Shown here in pieces: positions 1 through 8,303 of a stretch of 44,077 nucleotides of DNA. The translations under genes were made by a program, and so were the position numbers. Under the pieces are notes generated by a model. The model made no database searches. It had not been told where the DNA came from and worked only from the letters and a program-made list of their open reading frames with translations. Positions within the stretch are counted from its first letter, which is position 1; every line of letters begins with the position of its first letter. The DNA is from Phycisphaera sp. (lineage in GTDB: Bacteria > Planctomycetota > Phycisphaerae > Phycisphaerales > Phycisphaeraceae), in the NCBI GenBank assembly GCA_028285385.1, contig JANQPR010000139.1, forward strand, positions 1-44,077. Direction: 5' to 3'.

Positions 1-683
1 ACTTGACGCAGCGAGACCCCCGCCGAGCGTGGGCCGTGACGCAGCATGTCGATCTGCTCGGCGAAGCGTTCGCGCTGCCGGGCCTGCTGGACCGCGTCGA
101 CGGTGCGGTCGGCGAGGTCGGTGGGCGGCGCGGTGGCGGTGGTGGGTTGGTCGCGGTCGAGCAGTTCAAGCAAGCCGGTCACGCGCTGCGTGCGCTGCGC
201 GGCGGCGGCTTGGTCCGTTTCGTCGTCGGCCAGACGCAGCACCGTGTCCGAGCCCAGCGCACGGGAAGCGACCACGGCGTCGAGCGCCGCCGCGTCGGCG
301 TCGCTGAGCGTCGACGGCTGAACCGCCGCTGCCGGCGGCGCGGTCGCGACGCTGTTGACCTCAGCCGCCGTCGTGTTGGCGATCCGGGCCAAGGTCCGCG
401 CCACCAAATCACCCGGGACGGTTGTCGAAAAATCCCCACGACCCCCCGTGCCCTTGCCGGAAGCGTCGGCATTGCCCACGGGCGTCCCACGATCAGTTTC
501 AAGCAGCCGCAGCAGCGCCTCGACCCGCTGCACCCGCGCCGCGTCGGCGGGCTCGGGCCCGTTTTGATCAGACCCTGTTCCGCCGGACCCGTTCTGCCCC
601 AACACCACGTCGAGCGCGGCGGCGTCGGCTTCGCTGAGCTTGGCCGTAGGGGGCATCGGGTTGGTCTGCGGGTCGTCGGGCAT
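1..683 (-). CDS. Partial two-repeat acidic protein downstream of an ECF sigma factor; possible sigma-associated regulator
   Basis: The frame is open from an ATG at 683 to the window edge, giving 227 residues with the C-terminus missing. I do not recognise a family. It is hydrophilic and rich in Ala and Asp, and has no Cys-His zinc motif of the usual zf-HC2 anti-sigma kind. It contains an internal duplication of about 100 residues. Unit 1 has LSEADAAALDVVL, then RVQRVEALLRLLE, then GDLVARTLARI. Unit 2 has LSDADAAALDAVV, then RTQRVTGLLELLD, then TDLADRTVDAVQQ. It lies on the same strand as the ECF sigma gene ending at 1158, separated by 474 bp, so a role linked to that sigma factor is possible but only inferred from position. 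A TAGTCC hexamer lies 7 nt before the ATG, close to the leaderless pattern seen elsewhere in this window. Confidence 0.65.
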   Translation of the reverse strand, partial: MPDDPQTNPMPPTAKLSEADAAALDVVLGQNGSGGTGSDQNGPEPADAARVQRVEALLRLLETDRGTPVGNADASGKGTGGRGDFSTTVPGDLVARTLARIANTTAAEVNSVATAPPAAAVQPSTLSDADAAALDAVVASRALGSDTVLRLADDETDQAAAAQRTQRVTGLLELLDRDQPTTATAPPTDLADRTVDAVQQARQRERFAEQIDMLRHGPRSAGVSLRQ

Positions 684-1157
684 GCGGAGCGGACTAAGTG
701 GTGCGTGGTGTTCAGGCGGCGGGGCGGAGCTCGCCTCGCCACGTCTTGGTGCGTTGCGTCGCCGGGCGTGACTTCGGGCACCGGCGGCGGGTTGGTTGTT
801 CCCCGTCGAGCCGAGCGGCTCAACCTCACCTCGGGCCGGTCAGATCCACCGGCCGCGATCAGCTTGCTTCAACCAAGTCGTCCTTGCTCGGGCGTGTCAT
901 CCGGGGTGTTGCTCCGAACCGGAGCGTTTAACTCTCCCATCGGCGTCAGCCCCGTTCGGAGTCCGATCAAATCCCGCGCGTCGGCCGACGAACACCCCCC
1001 AAACACCCACACTCTCGACGGCTTCGTCGGACGCTCCTCTCGTTCCGCCCCTCCGTACGGGGCCCCGGGCGGCCGGTTCGCCGGATTGCGAAAGAATCTT
1101 CGACGGGGCGCTTAGCCCTGGTTTGGCCGGTGTTTCTGCGCCTTCCTCCCTCTCGCA
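684..1157. other. Non-coding gap between sigma factor and repeat protein
   Basis: I see no convincing gene in these 474 bp. Open frames here on either strand have arginine/proline-rich translations typical of antisense shadows. A perfect hairpin GCTCCG-AAC-CGGAGC lies at 911-925. On the minus strand a 12-codon frame starts at an ATG just downstream of that hairpin, with GGAG from its arm as a possible ribosome-binding site, but it is too short to call. No recognisable structured RNA was found. Confidence 0.5.
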
Positions 1158-1799
1158 TTACCCGGCCTCCAGAGCGGGGTACCGCGTCTTCCACAGCTCC
1201 GCGAACGTGCCGACCGCCGCGTGCAGCCGGGACTTCACCGTGCCCAGCGGGATGCCCAGCATCTCGGCGATCTCCTTGTAGGCCAGCCGCTGGAAGTACG
1301 CCAACAGCAGCACCTCCCGCAGGTGGTCGGGCAGCTCGGCGACGACGCCGCGCACCAGCTCGCCGACCTCGGCGTCCTCGGCGGTGTCGTCGGGCATGGG
1401 CAAGTCGGCCTCCATCAGGTCGACGAAACTGGTGCCGCCCTCGCCGTCGACCGACGCGTTGAGCGGGACCGCCTTGTGCCGCTTGTTCCGCCGGAGGTAG
1501 TCGCGGGCCTTGTTCGCCCCGATCGTGAACAGCCAGGGCTTGAAACGCTTCGATGTGTCGAACGTGTCGGCCGAGACGTGCACCTGCAGGAAGGTCTCCT
1601 GGAACAGGTCGTCCGCCGCGGCCCGGCTGTTGACGAAGCGCAGCAGGAAGTGGAACAACTCGCCCTGATACCGTTCGATCAGCTCCCGCAGCGCCGGCTC
1701 GGTGCCCGTGCGATAGGCCCCGACGAGCTGCTCATCGGTCATGCCAGACAGCTCCGACCGATCGGCCGAATCCGGGTTCGGGCCTCCCTCAGGCGACAT
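1158..1799 (-). CDS. ECF-family RNA polymerase sigma factor
   Basis: A 213-residue protein with the two-domain ECF layout. Region 2 is visible as FHFLLRFVNSRAAADDLFQE, followed by FKPWLFTIGANKARDYLRR. An acidic linker follows, then region 4 as LPDHLREVLLLAYFQ and YKEIAEMLGIPLGTVKSRLH, the helix-turn-helix that reads the -35 element. It would direct RNA polymerase to a dedicated set of promoters; the signal cannot be read from sequence. The frame is open further upstream, but ATG 1799 is preferred because TACAAT (1806-1811) ends exactly 6 nt before it, consistent with a leaderless transcript, and because the upstream residues look non-coding. It lies between sulfatase 1 and the repeat protein, all on the same strand. 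Confidence 0.9.
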   Translation of the reverse strand: MSPEGGPNPDSADRSELSGMTDEQLVGAYRTGTEPALRELIERYQGELFHFLLRFVNSRAAADDLFQETFLQVHVSADTFDTSKRFKPWLFTIGANKARDYLRRNKRHKAVPLNASVDGEGGTSFVDLMEADLPMPDDTAEDAEVGELVRGVVAELPDHLREVLLLAYFQRLAYKEIAEMLGIPLGTVKSRLHAAVGTFAELWKTRYPALEAG

Positions 1800-1805
1800 G
1801 AAGCG

Positions 1806-1811
1806 ATTGTA
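1806..1811 (-). promoter_or_regulatory. -10 element TACAAT, leaderless start of the ECF sigma gene
   Basis: TACAAT read on the minus strand, followed by six bases and then the ATG at 1799. With normal -10 spacing, transcription would begin at or next to the A of the start codon. There is no ribosome-binding site and no clear -35. Confidence 0.6.
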
Positions 1812-1892
1812 CGGGCAGACCTGACCGCGGGTTCTCCGCCGCCAACGAGCGAACCCCGAGGCGGTGGCCGAACACCAAGGCTTGGCCACGCG

Positions 1893-3458
1893 CTACGCCG
1901 GGGCGACCCGCTCGCCTCTTTGGTCCAGCTCCGCGCGCTCCATCATCGTCACCAGTTGATGCAGCAGGCCCGCTTTGGTCGCGGCGTGACAGTGATCCCG
2001 CCAGAGGTTGACGCGCTCGTACGGGTCGTCCGCCAGGTGATACAGCTCGCCCTCGTCGCCACCGACATAGGCGGTGAGTTTCCAGTCTCGAGTGACAAGG
2101 GTCTTCAGCCGCAAAGCCCGCTCGTTGTCGACGCACTCGATCAACGCCGCTTCCCGGGCCGGCGTCGCGTTGCCGCGCAGCCCATCCCAGGTCTCGACGC
2201 CGTCGTGGTCACGCGCACTCCACGGACACCCCCCCGCTTGTACGAGCAGACCCGCGAGGTCAACAAGGCTGAACACCCCCTGGTGCACGCGGCCCGCGGG
2301 CAGACCCGCCGGCCAACGCATGATCAGTGGGACGTTCAACAAAGCTTCGAAGTGAAACGGCCCTTTGAGCCAGAGCCCGTGGTCGCCCAACAACTCGCCG
2401 TGGTCGGACGTGAAGACCACCAGCGTGTCCCGCTCAAGCCCCGAGGTCGCCAGCTGATCGAGGATTCGACCGACCGCCTGATCGATGTACTGCACCAACG
2501 TGAAGTAGTAAGCCCGAGCCCGGCGCGCTTCCGCTTCGTCGACTTGACGGTAATCAAAGCCGCCGAGCTGCCCCATGAGGCGGTCGTCGATGCCGCGTGA
2601 AGGGTCGCCGCTGGTGTCGGCCTCTCCACGGTGCGCCGCCCCAAAGTGCGCCGGCTTGTCGTCCAGCTCGCCCGTCACAAACGACGGGAGCGGCACCCGG
2701 GCCGGGTCGACCCGGGGCTCCAGGTCCTCGGGCACCGCGTGGGGGTGGTGCGGGTCCTGAAACCCGATGGCCAGGAAAAACGGGCTTCCTTGGTCCTGCC
2801 GTGAAAGGAACTCGACGGCGCGATCAGCCGTCCAACGCGTGTTGTGCCATCGCGCGGGTAACGACCAGTCGCGCGCCTCGGCACCGAAACTCACGTGGCC
2901 GGGTCGCTGCGTCTGGAGGTAGCACTGGAACGCTTCGTCGCCGGCCTGCTCTCGGACCCAGGCGCCGTAGTGCCCGGTGAGCCCGCCGTTAGCGTGACCG
3001 GACGCCCACTCGACGGTCTGGAAGCCGTAGTACGGGCCCGACATCGCGGGCGGCCGGCCGGCGTCGTCGAGCGTCAGCCGGTTAGCCGTGCCCGGCCCCA
3101 CCGCGAAGGCGTGTTCCTGTGACCGCCGGCCCCGGCTGTGCCACGCCTGGAAGTGCACCTTGCCCACGTAGTGCGTGCGGTACTCCGCCTCGGCCAGGGT
3201 GTCGGCCACGGTCCGCGTCGGCGGCGTGTTGACCCCGATGTTCCAGACCCCGTGCCGGCTCACCTGCCGGCCGGTGAAGATCGACACCCGCGACGGCGTG
3301 CACACCGGGCTGGTGCAGTACGCGCGGTCGAAGCGGACGCCCTGCTCGGCCAAGCGGTCCAGATTCGGCGTCCGCATCCAGTCGGCGCCGTACGTGCCGA
3401 GCGTGTCACGACGCTGTTGATCGGTCGTGATCAGGATGACGTTCGGGCGTGATGTCAC
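1893..3458 (-). CDS. Sulfatase 1 (S1 family, formylglycine type)
   Basis: A 521-residue sulfatase hydrolysing sulfate esters. The N-terminus RPNVILITTDQQ is the metal-binding start of the alkaline-phosphatase-like fold. The C53-T-P-S-R57 motif is the site where Cys is converted to formylglycine by a sulfatase-modifying enzyme. GKVHFQAW corresponds to the family GKWH segment, and FTSDHGELLGDHG is the second metal-binding block. No signal peptide is visible at the chosen start, so either it is cytoplasmic or export is not obvious. The start is GTG at 3458, with TAAGGT 7 nt upstream in the leaderless arrangement. Substrate is unknown; sulfated polysaccharides or small sulfate esters are plausible in a planctomycete. 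It shares the same overall layout as the second sulfatase at 32.3-33.7 kb. Confidence 0.92.
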   Translation of the reverse strand: MTSRPNVILITTDQQRRDTLGTYGADWMRTPNLDRLAEQGVRFDRAYCTSPVCTPSRVSIFTGRQVSRHGVWNIGVNTPPTRTVADTLAEAEYRTHYVGKVHFQAWHSRGRRSQEHAFAVGPGTANRLTLDDAGRPPAMSGPYYGFQTVEWASGHANGGLTGHYGAWVREQAGDEAFQCYLQTQRPGHVSFGAEARDWSLPARWHNTRWTADRAVEFLSRQDQGSPFFLAIGFQDPHHPHAVPEDLEPRVDPARVPLPSFVTGELDDKPAHFGAAHRGEADTSGDPSRGIDDRLMGQLGGFDYRQVDEAEARRARAYYFTLVQYIDQAVGRILDQLATSGLERDTLVVFTSDHGELLGDHGLWLKGPFHFEALLNVPLIMRWPAGLPAGRVHQGVFSLVDLAGLLVQAGGCPWSARDHDGVETWDGLRGNATPAREAALIECVDNERALRLKTLVTRDWKLTAYVGGDEGELYHLADDPYERVNLWRDHCHAATKAGLLHQLVTMMERAELDQRGERVAPA

Positions 3459-3465
3459 GACCGCG

Positions 3466-3471
3466 ACCTTA
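3466..3471 (-). promoter_or_regulatory. -10 element TAAGGT, leaderless start of sulfatase 1
   Basis: TAAGGT on the minus strand followed by seven bases and GTG at 3458. No ribosome-binding site is present. Confidence 0.5.
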
Positions 3472-3510
3472 ACCCCGACGCGAGACGATGGGAAGCCCGC
3501 CGCCTCAGGC

Positions 3511-4611
3511 TTAGCGCAGGCCCAGTGTCTCGTCCAGCTCGAACATCGCGTTCATGTTCTGGATCGCCTGGCCGGACGCGCCCTTGACCAGGTTGTCCTC
3601 AACGACGATCACGACCACGGTTGGGCGTTGATCGTTGCCGGTCGTGACGCGGCGCACCGTCAGGTCTGCGAAGTTCGTCCCGGCGACGTGCTTCACGTTC
3701 GGCAGCGCGTCGTCTACGCCCCGGACCCGCACGAACGGCTCGTCGCGGTAGGCGTCGGCGAAGGCCTCGAACAACTCGTCTTCCGTGACCTCCGCGTCGG
3801 CGGGTTCGAGGTAGATCGTCTCGAGGATGCCCACGTCGATTGGCAGCAGGTGGGGGACGAACAACGGATCGATCTCGCCACGCGGCTTGCCCGCGACCCG
3901 GCAGAGGGTCTGCGCGATCTCGGGCTGGTGCCGGTGCCCGCCGATCGTGCCGTAGGGCCCGAAGGCTTCGTTGACCGAGAGGAAACTTGTCGCGGGTTTC
4001 GCGGCGCGGCCCGCGCCCGACGTGCCGGACGCGGCGTTGATCGTGATCGGGTCCGGCTTCACGAGGGCGTGCGTGAGCAGCGGCGCGACGCCGAGCGCCG
4101 CCGCCGTCGGGTAACAGCCGGGGTTGGCGACGAGCGTCGCGCCCGGGAGGTCGTCCCGGAACAGCTCCGGCAGCCCGTAGACGGCGTGGGCGAGGTTGTC
4201 GGTGTCGAGGTGTGGCGTGTCGTAGACCTGCCGGTAGTGCTCGGCGTCGAGGAGCCGGTAGTCGGCCGAGAGGTCGACGACGCGCAGCCCCGCGTCGAGC
4301 AGTTGTGGCGCGTACGCCATCGCCGCGGTGTGCGGCAGCGCGAGGAACGCGACGTCCGCCGCCTCGGCGATCGCGCCGGCGTCGATCGGCCGGCACTGCG
4401 CCAGGTCGTCGTCGAGCAGGCCCGTGAGCTTCGGGAACTCGTCGCGCAGGTCGGGCAGCTCGTCACGGTGCGAGGCGAGGTAGGTCAGCTCAGCGGCCGG
4501 GTGGCGGTGCAGCAACTCGACGAGCAACGCCCCGGTGAACCCGGTCGGGCCGACGATCGCGGCACGGACGGGTTGAGTCGGCAGGCCGGGGTCTGCGGGG
4601 GGTAGCGGCAT
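3511..4611 (-). CDS. argC: N-acetyl-gamma-glutamyl-phosphate reductase
   Basis: A 366-residue NADPH-dependent enzyme of arginine biosynthesis that reduces N-acetylglutamyl-5-phosphate to the semialdehyde. The N-terminal dinucleotide motif is GPTGFTG (residues 21-27). The catalytic cysteine is C166 in NPGCYPTAA. GTSGAGRA and HRHQPEI match the family core. Length is close to the usual 340-350, with a short N-terminal extension. The ATG at 4611 is preceded by CACAAT seven bases upstream and no ribosome-binding site, one base away from the leaderless TANNNT pattern. No other arg genes are adjacent. Confidence 0.95.
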   Translation of the reverse strand: MPLPPADPGLPTQPVRAAIVGPTGFTGALLVELLHRHPAAELTYLASHRDELPDLRDEFPKLTGLLDDDLAQCRPIDAGAIAEAADVAFLALPHTAAMAYAPQLLDAGLRVVDLSADYRLLDAEHYRQVYDTPHLDTDNLAHAVYGLPELFRDDLPGATLVANPGCYPTAAALGVAPLLTHALVKPDPITINAASGTSGAGRAAKPATSFLSVNEAFGPYGTIGGHRHQPEIAQTLCRVAGKPRGEIDPLFVPHLLPIDVGILETIYLEPADAEVTEDELFEAFADAYRDEPFVRVRGVDDALPNVKHVAGTNFADLTVRRVTTGNDQRPTVVVIVVEDNLVKGASGQAIQNMNAMFELDETLGLR

Positions 4612-4657
4612 GCGGGGGATTGTGGGTCACGCCCGCCGGGCGGGCAATCGCCACAAC

Positions 4658-4712
4658 CTCCACCGCTGTGGCCAGCCCGGCATCCGCCGCTCGAAACACT
4701 GCCAAAATGGCA
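4658..4712 (+). promoter_or_regulatory. Inverted repeats upstream of the hsp20 sigma-54 promoter (possible enhancer sites)
   Basis: TGCCA-AAA-TGGCA at 4700-4712 is a perfect 5-bp inverted repeat. A second small palindrome, CCAC-CGCT-GTGG, lies about 40 bp further upstream near 4658-4669. Relative to the predicted sigma-54 start near 4790, the first lies at about -80 to -90, a normal place for an enhancer-binding activator. Binding is inferred. Confidence 0.4.
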
Positions 4713-4763
4713 ATGTCTGTCCCCGCAAACCCTTGTCATTGCTCGTTTCGGGGAATCCGGATC

Positions 4764-4779
4764 TGGCACGGTGGTTGCA
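4764..4779 (+). promoter_or_regulatory. Sigma-54 promoter of hsp20
   Basis: TGGCACG-GTGG-TTGCA matches the -24/-12 consensus TGGCACG-N4-TTGCW at every defined base, with the GG and GC pairs at correct spacing. Predicted transcription start is near 4790, giving a leader of about 70 nt with a strong ribosome-binding site. Confidence 0.85.
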
Positions 4780-4858
4780 ACCCCCTTTACCCGGGCGGCG
4801 TCCGTGTCGCCGGCCCGCGAGACCGACCCACCGTGTTCTTTACGAAAGGAGAACCACC

Positions 4859-5305
4859 ATGCTTCCGACCAACATCCGCCGGACCTTCGATTCGCCCCTG
4901 GCCGTGCTGCGCGAGTTTGACCGGGCCGTGAACCGGGCCTGGGACGAGGCCACGACCGTAGGCAGCGAGACGTTCCCCGTGGACGTCTACGAGCAGGACG
5001 ACACGCTCGTCGTCGAGGCCGAGCTGCCTGGCTACACCAAGGACCAGATCGACGTCAACGTCGAGCAGGGCGTGCTCACGATCGAAGCCAAGCGACACGA
5101 GCGCGTCGACGGCGCGGAACAAGACAAGGCAGGCAAGACGCGTAAGCGCCATCTCGCCGAGCGTGTCCCGCAGGTGACCCGCCGGTTCACGCTGCCCTCG
5201 GCGTACGACACGAGCAACGTCGACGCGTCGCTGGAGAACGGCGTCCTGACCCTCCGCCTTCCCAAACGCGAAGAGGTCAAGCCGCGCAAGATCGAGGTGA
5301 AGTAA
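4859..5305 (+). CDS. Small heat shock protein, Hsp20/alpha-crystallin family
   Basis: A 148-residue holdase chaperone that binds unfolding proteins in the cytoplasm. The alpha-crystallin domain runs from about residue 40 (FPVDVYEQDDTLVVEAELPG) to the end. It contains the conserved LENGVLTLRLPK segment, which carries the A-x-x-x-N-G-V-L signature in slightly altered form (ASLENGVL). The short N-terminal arm, IRRTFDSPLAVLREFDRAVN, is typical. A C-terminal I-E-V tail follows. The start is ATG 4859, with AAGGAG seven bases upstream. The gene is bracketed by a consensus sigma-54 promoter and a perfect 10-bp terminator, so it is a single-gene transcript needing an ATP-dependent activator. Confidence 0.95.
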   Translation: MLPTNIRRTFDSPLAVLREFDRAVNRAWDEATTVGSETFPVDVYEQDDTLVVEAELPGYTKDQIDVNVEQGVLTIEAKRHERVDGAEQDKAGKTRKRHLAERVPQVTRRFTLPSAYDTSNVDASLENGVLTLRLPKREEVKPRKIEVK

Positions 5306-5451
5306 ACCGCGGTCCGGGTGCCGGTTATTCGGCTGAGCCGTGAACCCGCGCTGCCCCGCCGACGTAACAGTTTCGACGAGTGAAACAACACGGTTCTCTC
5401 TTCTCTCCGTGGCCCGGCGCAGTGCTGGCCGGGTCACGGGAAACCTCCCTG

Positions 5452-5481
5452 GCCCACGTGCGTCCTGCACGTGGGCTTTTT
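5452..5481 (+). terminator. Intrinsic terminator of hsp20
   Basis: GCCCACGTGC and GCACGTGGGC form a perfect 10-bp stem around the loop GTCCT, followed directly by five T. The minus strand lacks a T-run, so it acts for the plus strand only. Confidence 0.9.
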
Positions 5482-5494
5482 GATCCCGCCCGGA

Positions 5495-6346
5495 TCACAG
5501 CACGTACCGCTGCAACGCCCACGCGACGCAGGCTTCGCGGTGGCTGGGGCCGACGGCGTCCGCCGCTTCCTTGGCTTCGTCCCAGCCGTCGCCGACGCAA
5601 ACGCCCACGCCCGCCCACCGCAGCAGGTCCGCGTCGTTGGGCGCGTCGCCGATCGCGAGCACCTGGTGCGCCTCGACGCCGTACCGCTCGGCGACCCGGC
5701 GCACGCCGTCGGCCTTGTCGACCTCGGGGTGCACGCACTGCAGCAGGTGGCGGTCGGACACGACGATCTTGACCGAACCTTCAAACGCCGGACCGACGAC
5801 GCGCTTCAGCCGGTCGATGCGCGGCGTCGACGCGAGCAGCATCAGCTTCGTCACCGGCTCGTCGAACAGTTCGTCGACCGGCGCAACGCGGTCGGGCTTG
5901 AAGCGCAGCGAGGTCTGGGTCCGCAGGTTGGGGTGGACGCGGTCGGTGAACCAGCGGTCGCGCACCTCGAGGTCGAGCACGCACGCCGGCTCGGTCTGCC
6001 GGGCGAGGCGGACCACGTCGTGCGCGAGCGCCGGGTCCAGCGGCTGGTGGTGCCAGTCCTGGTCCTCGGCCGGGTGCTGGATCAGCGCGCCGTTGTAGTT
6101 CACCTGGGCCGTGTCGAGGGCGAGTTGCTCGTACACCTCGGCGCAGGCGCGTGGCGGCCGGGCCGAAGCGAGCACGACGTGGACGCCCCACTGCCGAGCG
6201 CGGCGGATGGCGTCGCCGTCGGCGTCGAGGACGGACTGGTTGCGCTGCAAGAGCGTGCCGTCCAGATCGAGCGCGACAAGACGGATGTCGCGCTTGTGCG
6301 GGCGTCGGCCGCCGATCGGGCGGGCTGAAGGGGAGCCGTCGGACAC
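5495..6346 (-). CDS. HAD-superfamily hydrolase, Cof-type phosphatase
   Basis: A 283-residue phosphatase of the Cof/type IIB branch. Motif I is LVALDLDGTLL with the nucleophile Asp. Motif II is VVLASARPP, where Ser/Ala replace the more usual TGR. Motif IV is VLAIGDAPNDADLLRWAG, and a large C2-type cap lies between. Substrates in this family are sugar phosphates, nucleotides or cofactors and cannot be told from sequence. Start chosen: GTG at 6346, because TACCCT ends six bases upstream (leaderless pattern). The open frame continues upstream to an ATG at 6478, but that would overlap the divergent amidohydrolase gene by about 60 bp and adds unconserved-looking residues. Confidence 0.9.
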   Translation of the reverse strand: MSDGSPSARPIGGRRPHKRDIRLVALDLDGTLLQRNQSVLDADGDAIRRARQWGVHVVLASARPPRACAEVYEQLALDTAQVNYNGALIQHPAEDQDWHHQPLDPALAHDVVRLARQTEPACVLDLEVRDRWFTDRVHPNLRTQTSLRFKPDRVAPVDELFDEPVTKLMLLASTPRIDRLKRVVGPAFEGSVKIVVSDRHLLQCVHPEVDKADGVRRVAERYGVEAHQVLAIGDAPNDADLLRWAGVGVCVGDGWDEAKEAADAVGPSHREACVAWALQRYVL

Positions 6347-6352
6347 GCGGTC

Positions 6353-6358
6353 AGGGTA
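6353..6358 (-). promoter_or_regulatory. -10 element TACCCT, leaderless start of the HAD phosphatase
   Basis: TACCCT on the minus strand, six bases before GTG 6346. It lies in the 73-bp divergent space with the amidohydrolase. Confidence 0.5.
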
Positions 6359-6406
6359 CCGGCGCCGGACCGGCAGCCGGGTCGCGTGGGCGTTGGTGTC
6401 CGGGCC

Positions 6407-6412
6407 TAGACT
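6407..6412 (+). promoter_or_regulatory. -10 element TAGACT, leaderless start of the amidohydrolase
   Basis: TAGACT followed by seven bases and the ATG at 6420. No ribosome-binding site is present. Confidence 0.5.
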
Positions 6413-6419
6413 CCGGCCG

Positions 6420-7502
6420 ATGTCGCACGCCGCCCCCCCGACCGTTTCGCCCGAGAAGCCAAGCGACCCCGCAAACACGCTCGGGCTCGACTACCGCGCG
6501 CTGGCCGATGAGCTGCCGTATCGCGGCCCGGTCGTGGACATCCACACGCACGTCACCTCGCCGAAAGCCGCCGAGCTGTTTCTTGAGGTCGCGGAGTTGT
6601 ACGGCGTGGTGAAGACGTTCACGATGACCGGGATCGACCATGCGAAGAAGGTGGCCCCGATCGCCGGCGAGAAGATCGAGTTCATGTGCGTGCCGGATTT
6701 TCTGAAGCGAGACCGCCCGGGCACGTTCACGACGCAGTGGCTGGATGACATCCGCGCATTCCGGGAGGAACTGGGCTGCCGCGTGCTGAAGCTGTGGGCG
6801 GCCCCGCGGGTGATCGACCTGGCCGAGCAGGTGCCCGACGAAGGCTTCAACGCCGAGACGGTGAAGCTCGACTCGCCGCTGCGGCGGCAGGGCGTCGAGT
6901 TGGCGTACGACCTGGGCTACCGGACGTTCATGACGCACGTCGCCGACCCGGACACGTGGTTCGCCACCGCCTACGCCGACGCGTCGCGTTACGGCACGAA
7001 GCGGCAGCAGTACGAGCCGCTCGAACGACTGCTCGACGACTTCGCCGACTGCACCTGGATCGGGGCGCACATGGGCGGGACGCCGGAAGACCTCGACTTC
7101 CTGCAACAGCTGCTCGACCGGCACCCGAACTTCGTCGTCGACACGAGCGCCTGCAAGTGGCAGGTTCGTGAGCTGTCGAAGCACCCCGGGAAGTTTTCCG
7201 AGTTCTGCCGGCGCAACCCGGGGCGCGTGTTGTTCGGCACGGACATCGTCGCATCGGAACAGATGGACCAGGTCGGCTTCGACCTGTTCGCGTCGCGGTT
7301 CTGGGCGCTGCGCACGTTGATCGAGACGGACTACGACGGCCCGTCGCCCATCGTCGACCCGGACCTGCACAAGGTCGACCCGTCGGTCCCCGAGCACAGC
7401 ACACCGCCGCTGCGGGGCGCCGCGATCGACGAAGACGAACTGCTGAAAACGATCTACCACGACGCGGCGGTGAAGCTGCTCGAGCCCGCCGGTGGGTTGT
7501 AG
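6420..7502 (+). CDS. Amidohydrolase family 2 (metal-dependent TIM-barrel hydrolase/decarboxylase)
   Basis: A 360-residue protein of the amidohydrolase-2 group. The N-terminal metal site reads PVVDIHTHVTS (H-x-H). A second histidine block is FMTHVADPDTWF, a third is CTWIGAHMGG, and the final Asp is in RVLFGTDIVASEQ. These four clusters are the metal ligands and catalytic Asp of the fold. Members hydrolyse or decarboxylate diverse small molecules; the substrate here is unknown. It is divergent from the HAD phosphatase, with only 73 bp between starts. No terminator was clear after the stop. Confidence 0.88.
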   Translation: MSHAAPPTVSPEKPSDPANTLGLDYRALADELPYRGPVVDIHTHVTSPKAAELFLEVAELYGVVKTFTMTGIDHAKKVAPIAGEKIEFMCVPDFLKRDRPGTFTTQWLDDIRAFREELGCRVLKLWAAPRVIDLAEQVPDEGFNAETVKLDSPLRRQGVELAYDLGYRTFMTHVADPDTWFATAYADASRYGTKRQQYEPLERLLDDFADCTWIGAHMGGTPEDLDFLQQLLDRHPNFVVDTSACKWQVRELSKHPGKFSEFCRRNPGRVLFGTDIVASEQMDQVGFDLFASRFWALRTLIETDYDGPSPIVDPDLHKVDPSVPEHSTPPLRGAAIDEDELLKTIYHDAAVKLLEPAGGL

Positions 7503-7745
7503 CGCGAAGGGCGCCGCGGCGGTGTGTTAATGCTTGCGTTCTTGGTCCGGTTGTGCGGGCTGGGCAATGCAAGTCTTTATGACCGAGATTCCGCTCCGCC
7601 GGGCTTGCCCAATCCGCACCGGCGTAACGGGTCGGGGCGGGCCCGCATCTTTCTTCGGGTTTCCGCGTGCGTATAACCCCGCGGGATCGTTTGGTATCGG
7701 CGTCGTGAACGAGACGTTGGACGCGGGGGAGCCGCGAGACCACCG

Positions 7746-8303
7746 ATGCCCGCCGAAACCCTGAACCCCGACCCAAACCCGACGGCAACGGCCTACCCGG
7801 TCGTGCGTCCGCCGAGCGAAACCGAGACCGTCTCGCCGTCGTGGTCGTGGTACGTCCGCGGCGCGTTCGGTGCCTGGTCCGACGCCGACGGCCACCCCGA
7901 CCCTCGGCTGCACCGGCTGAGCGGGACCGACTTCTGCCTCAGGCTTTGCGCCCGCGATGCGCCGAGGCTGCAGCCGCACCCCGACGGGCACACGGCGGTA
8001 TACGACGCCCGGCACTGGCACCTGCACGCCGGCTCGCTCGTGCGCAGCAGCGGGCAGCACAACGGCTGGTCGGCGGCGGTGCACGACGCGCCCGGGCAGA
8101 CGTTCATCGAGCTTGCCGGCACCGACCCCGACTTCGGCCGGGTATCGCTGACGCTGGCCCTCGAATCGCGTGACGGCGACTTCGGCAACCCGGCTCAGGT
8201 GGCCGTGCTGATGGACGGCGACCTGCGCTGCGGCGATCGGCACCGGCTCGGGATCCGCCGGGCGACGGCACGCAGCCTGAGCGCTCCGCGGCCCGCCGGG
8301 TGA
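7746..8303 (+). CDS. Hypothetical protein, 185 aa
   Basis: I do not recognise a family. The translation is soluble and has ordinary composition with several Trp and His (for example SPSWSWYVRGAFGAW and ARHWHLHAGSL). The codon third positions are strongly G/C-rich in this frame, which supports it over the antisense frame. There is no signal peptide or membrane segment. The start is ATG 7746, with a GGGGGAG stretch about 14 nt upstream, which is rather far. A TATAAC hexamer in the upstream gap could be its -10. The gene converges on the 113-aa gene that follows. Confidence 0.65.
   Translation: MPAETLNPDPNPTATAYPVVRPPSETETVSPSWSWYVRGAFGAWSDADGHPDPRLHRLSGTDFCLRLCARDAPRLQPHPDGHTAVYDARHWHLHAGSLVRSSGQHNGWSAAVHDAPGQTFIELAGTDPDFGRVSLTLALESRDGDFGNPAQVAVLMDGDLRCGDRHRLGIRRATARSLSAPRPAG

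Noticed and set aside
3..1115. Long plus-strand open frame of about 370 codons
   Set aside because: Arg/Gly-rich translation antisense to a coherent minus-strand protein (1-683), and it runs through a non-coding gap; a by-product of high G+C.
1221..2600. Long plus-strand frame across the sigma factor and sulfatase 1
   Set aside because: It is the antisense of two clearly recognised genes and has no domain or ribosome-binding site.
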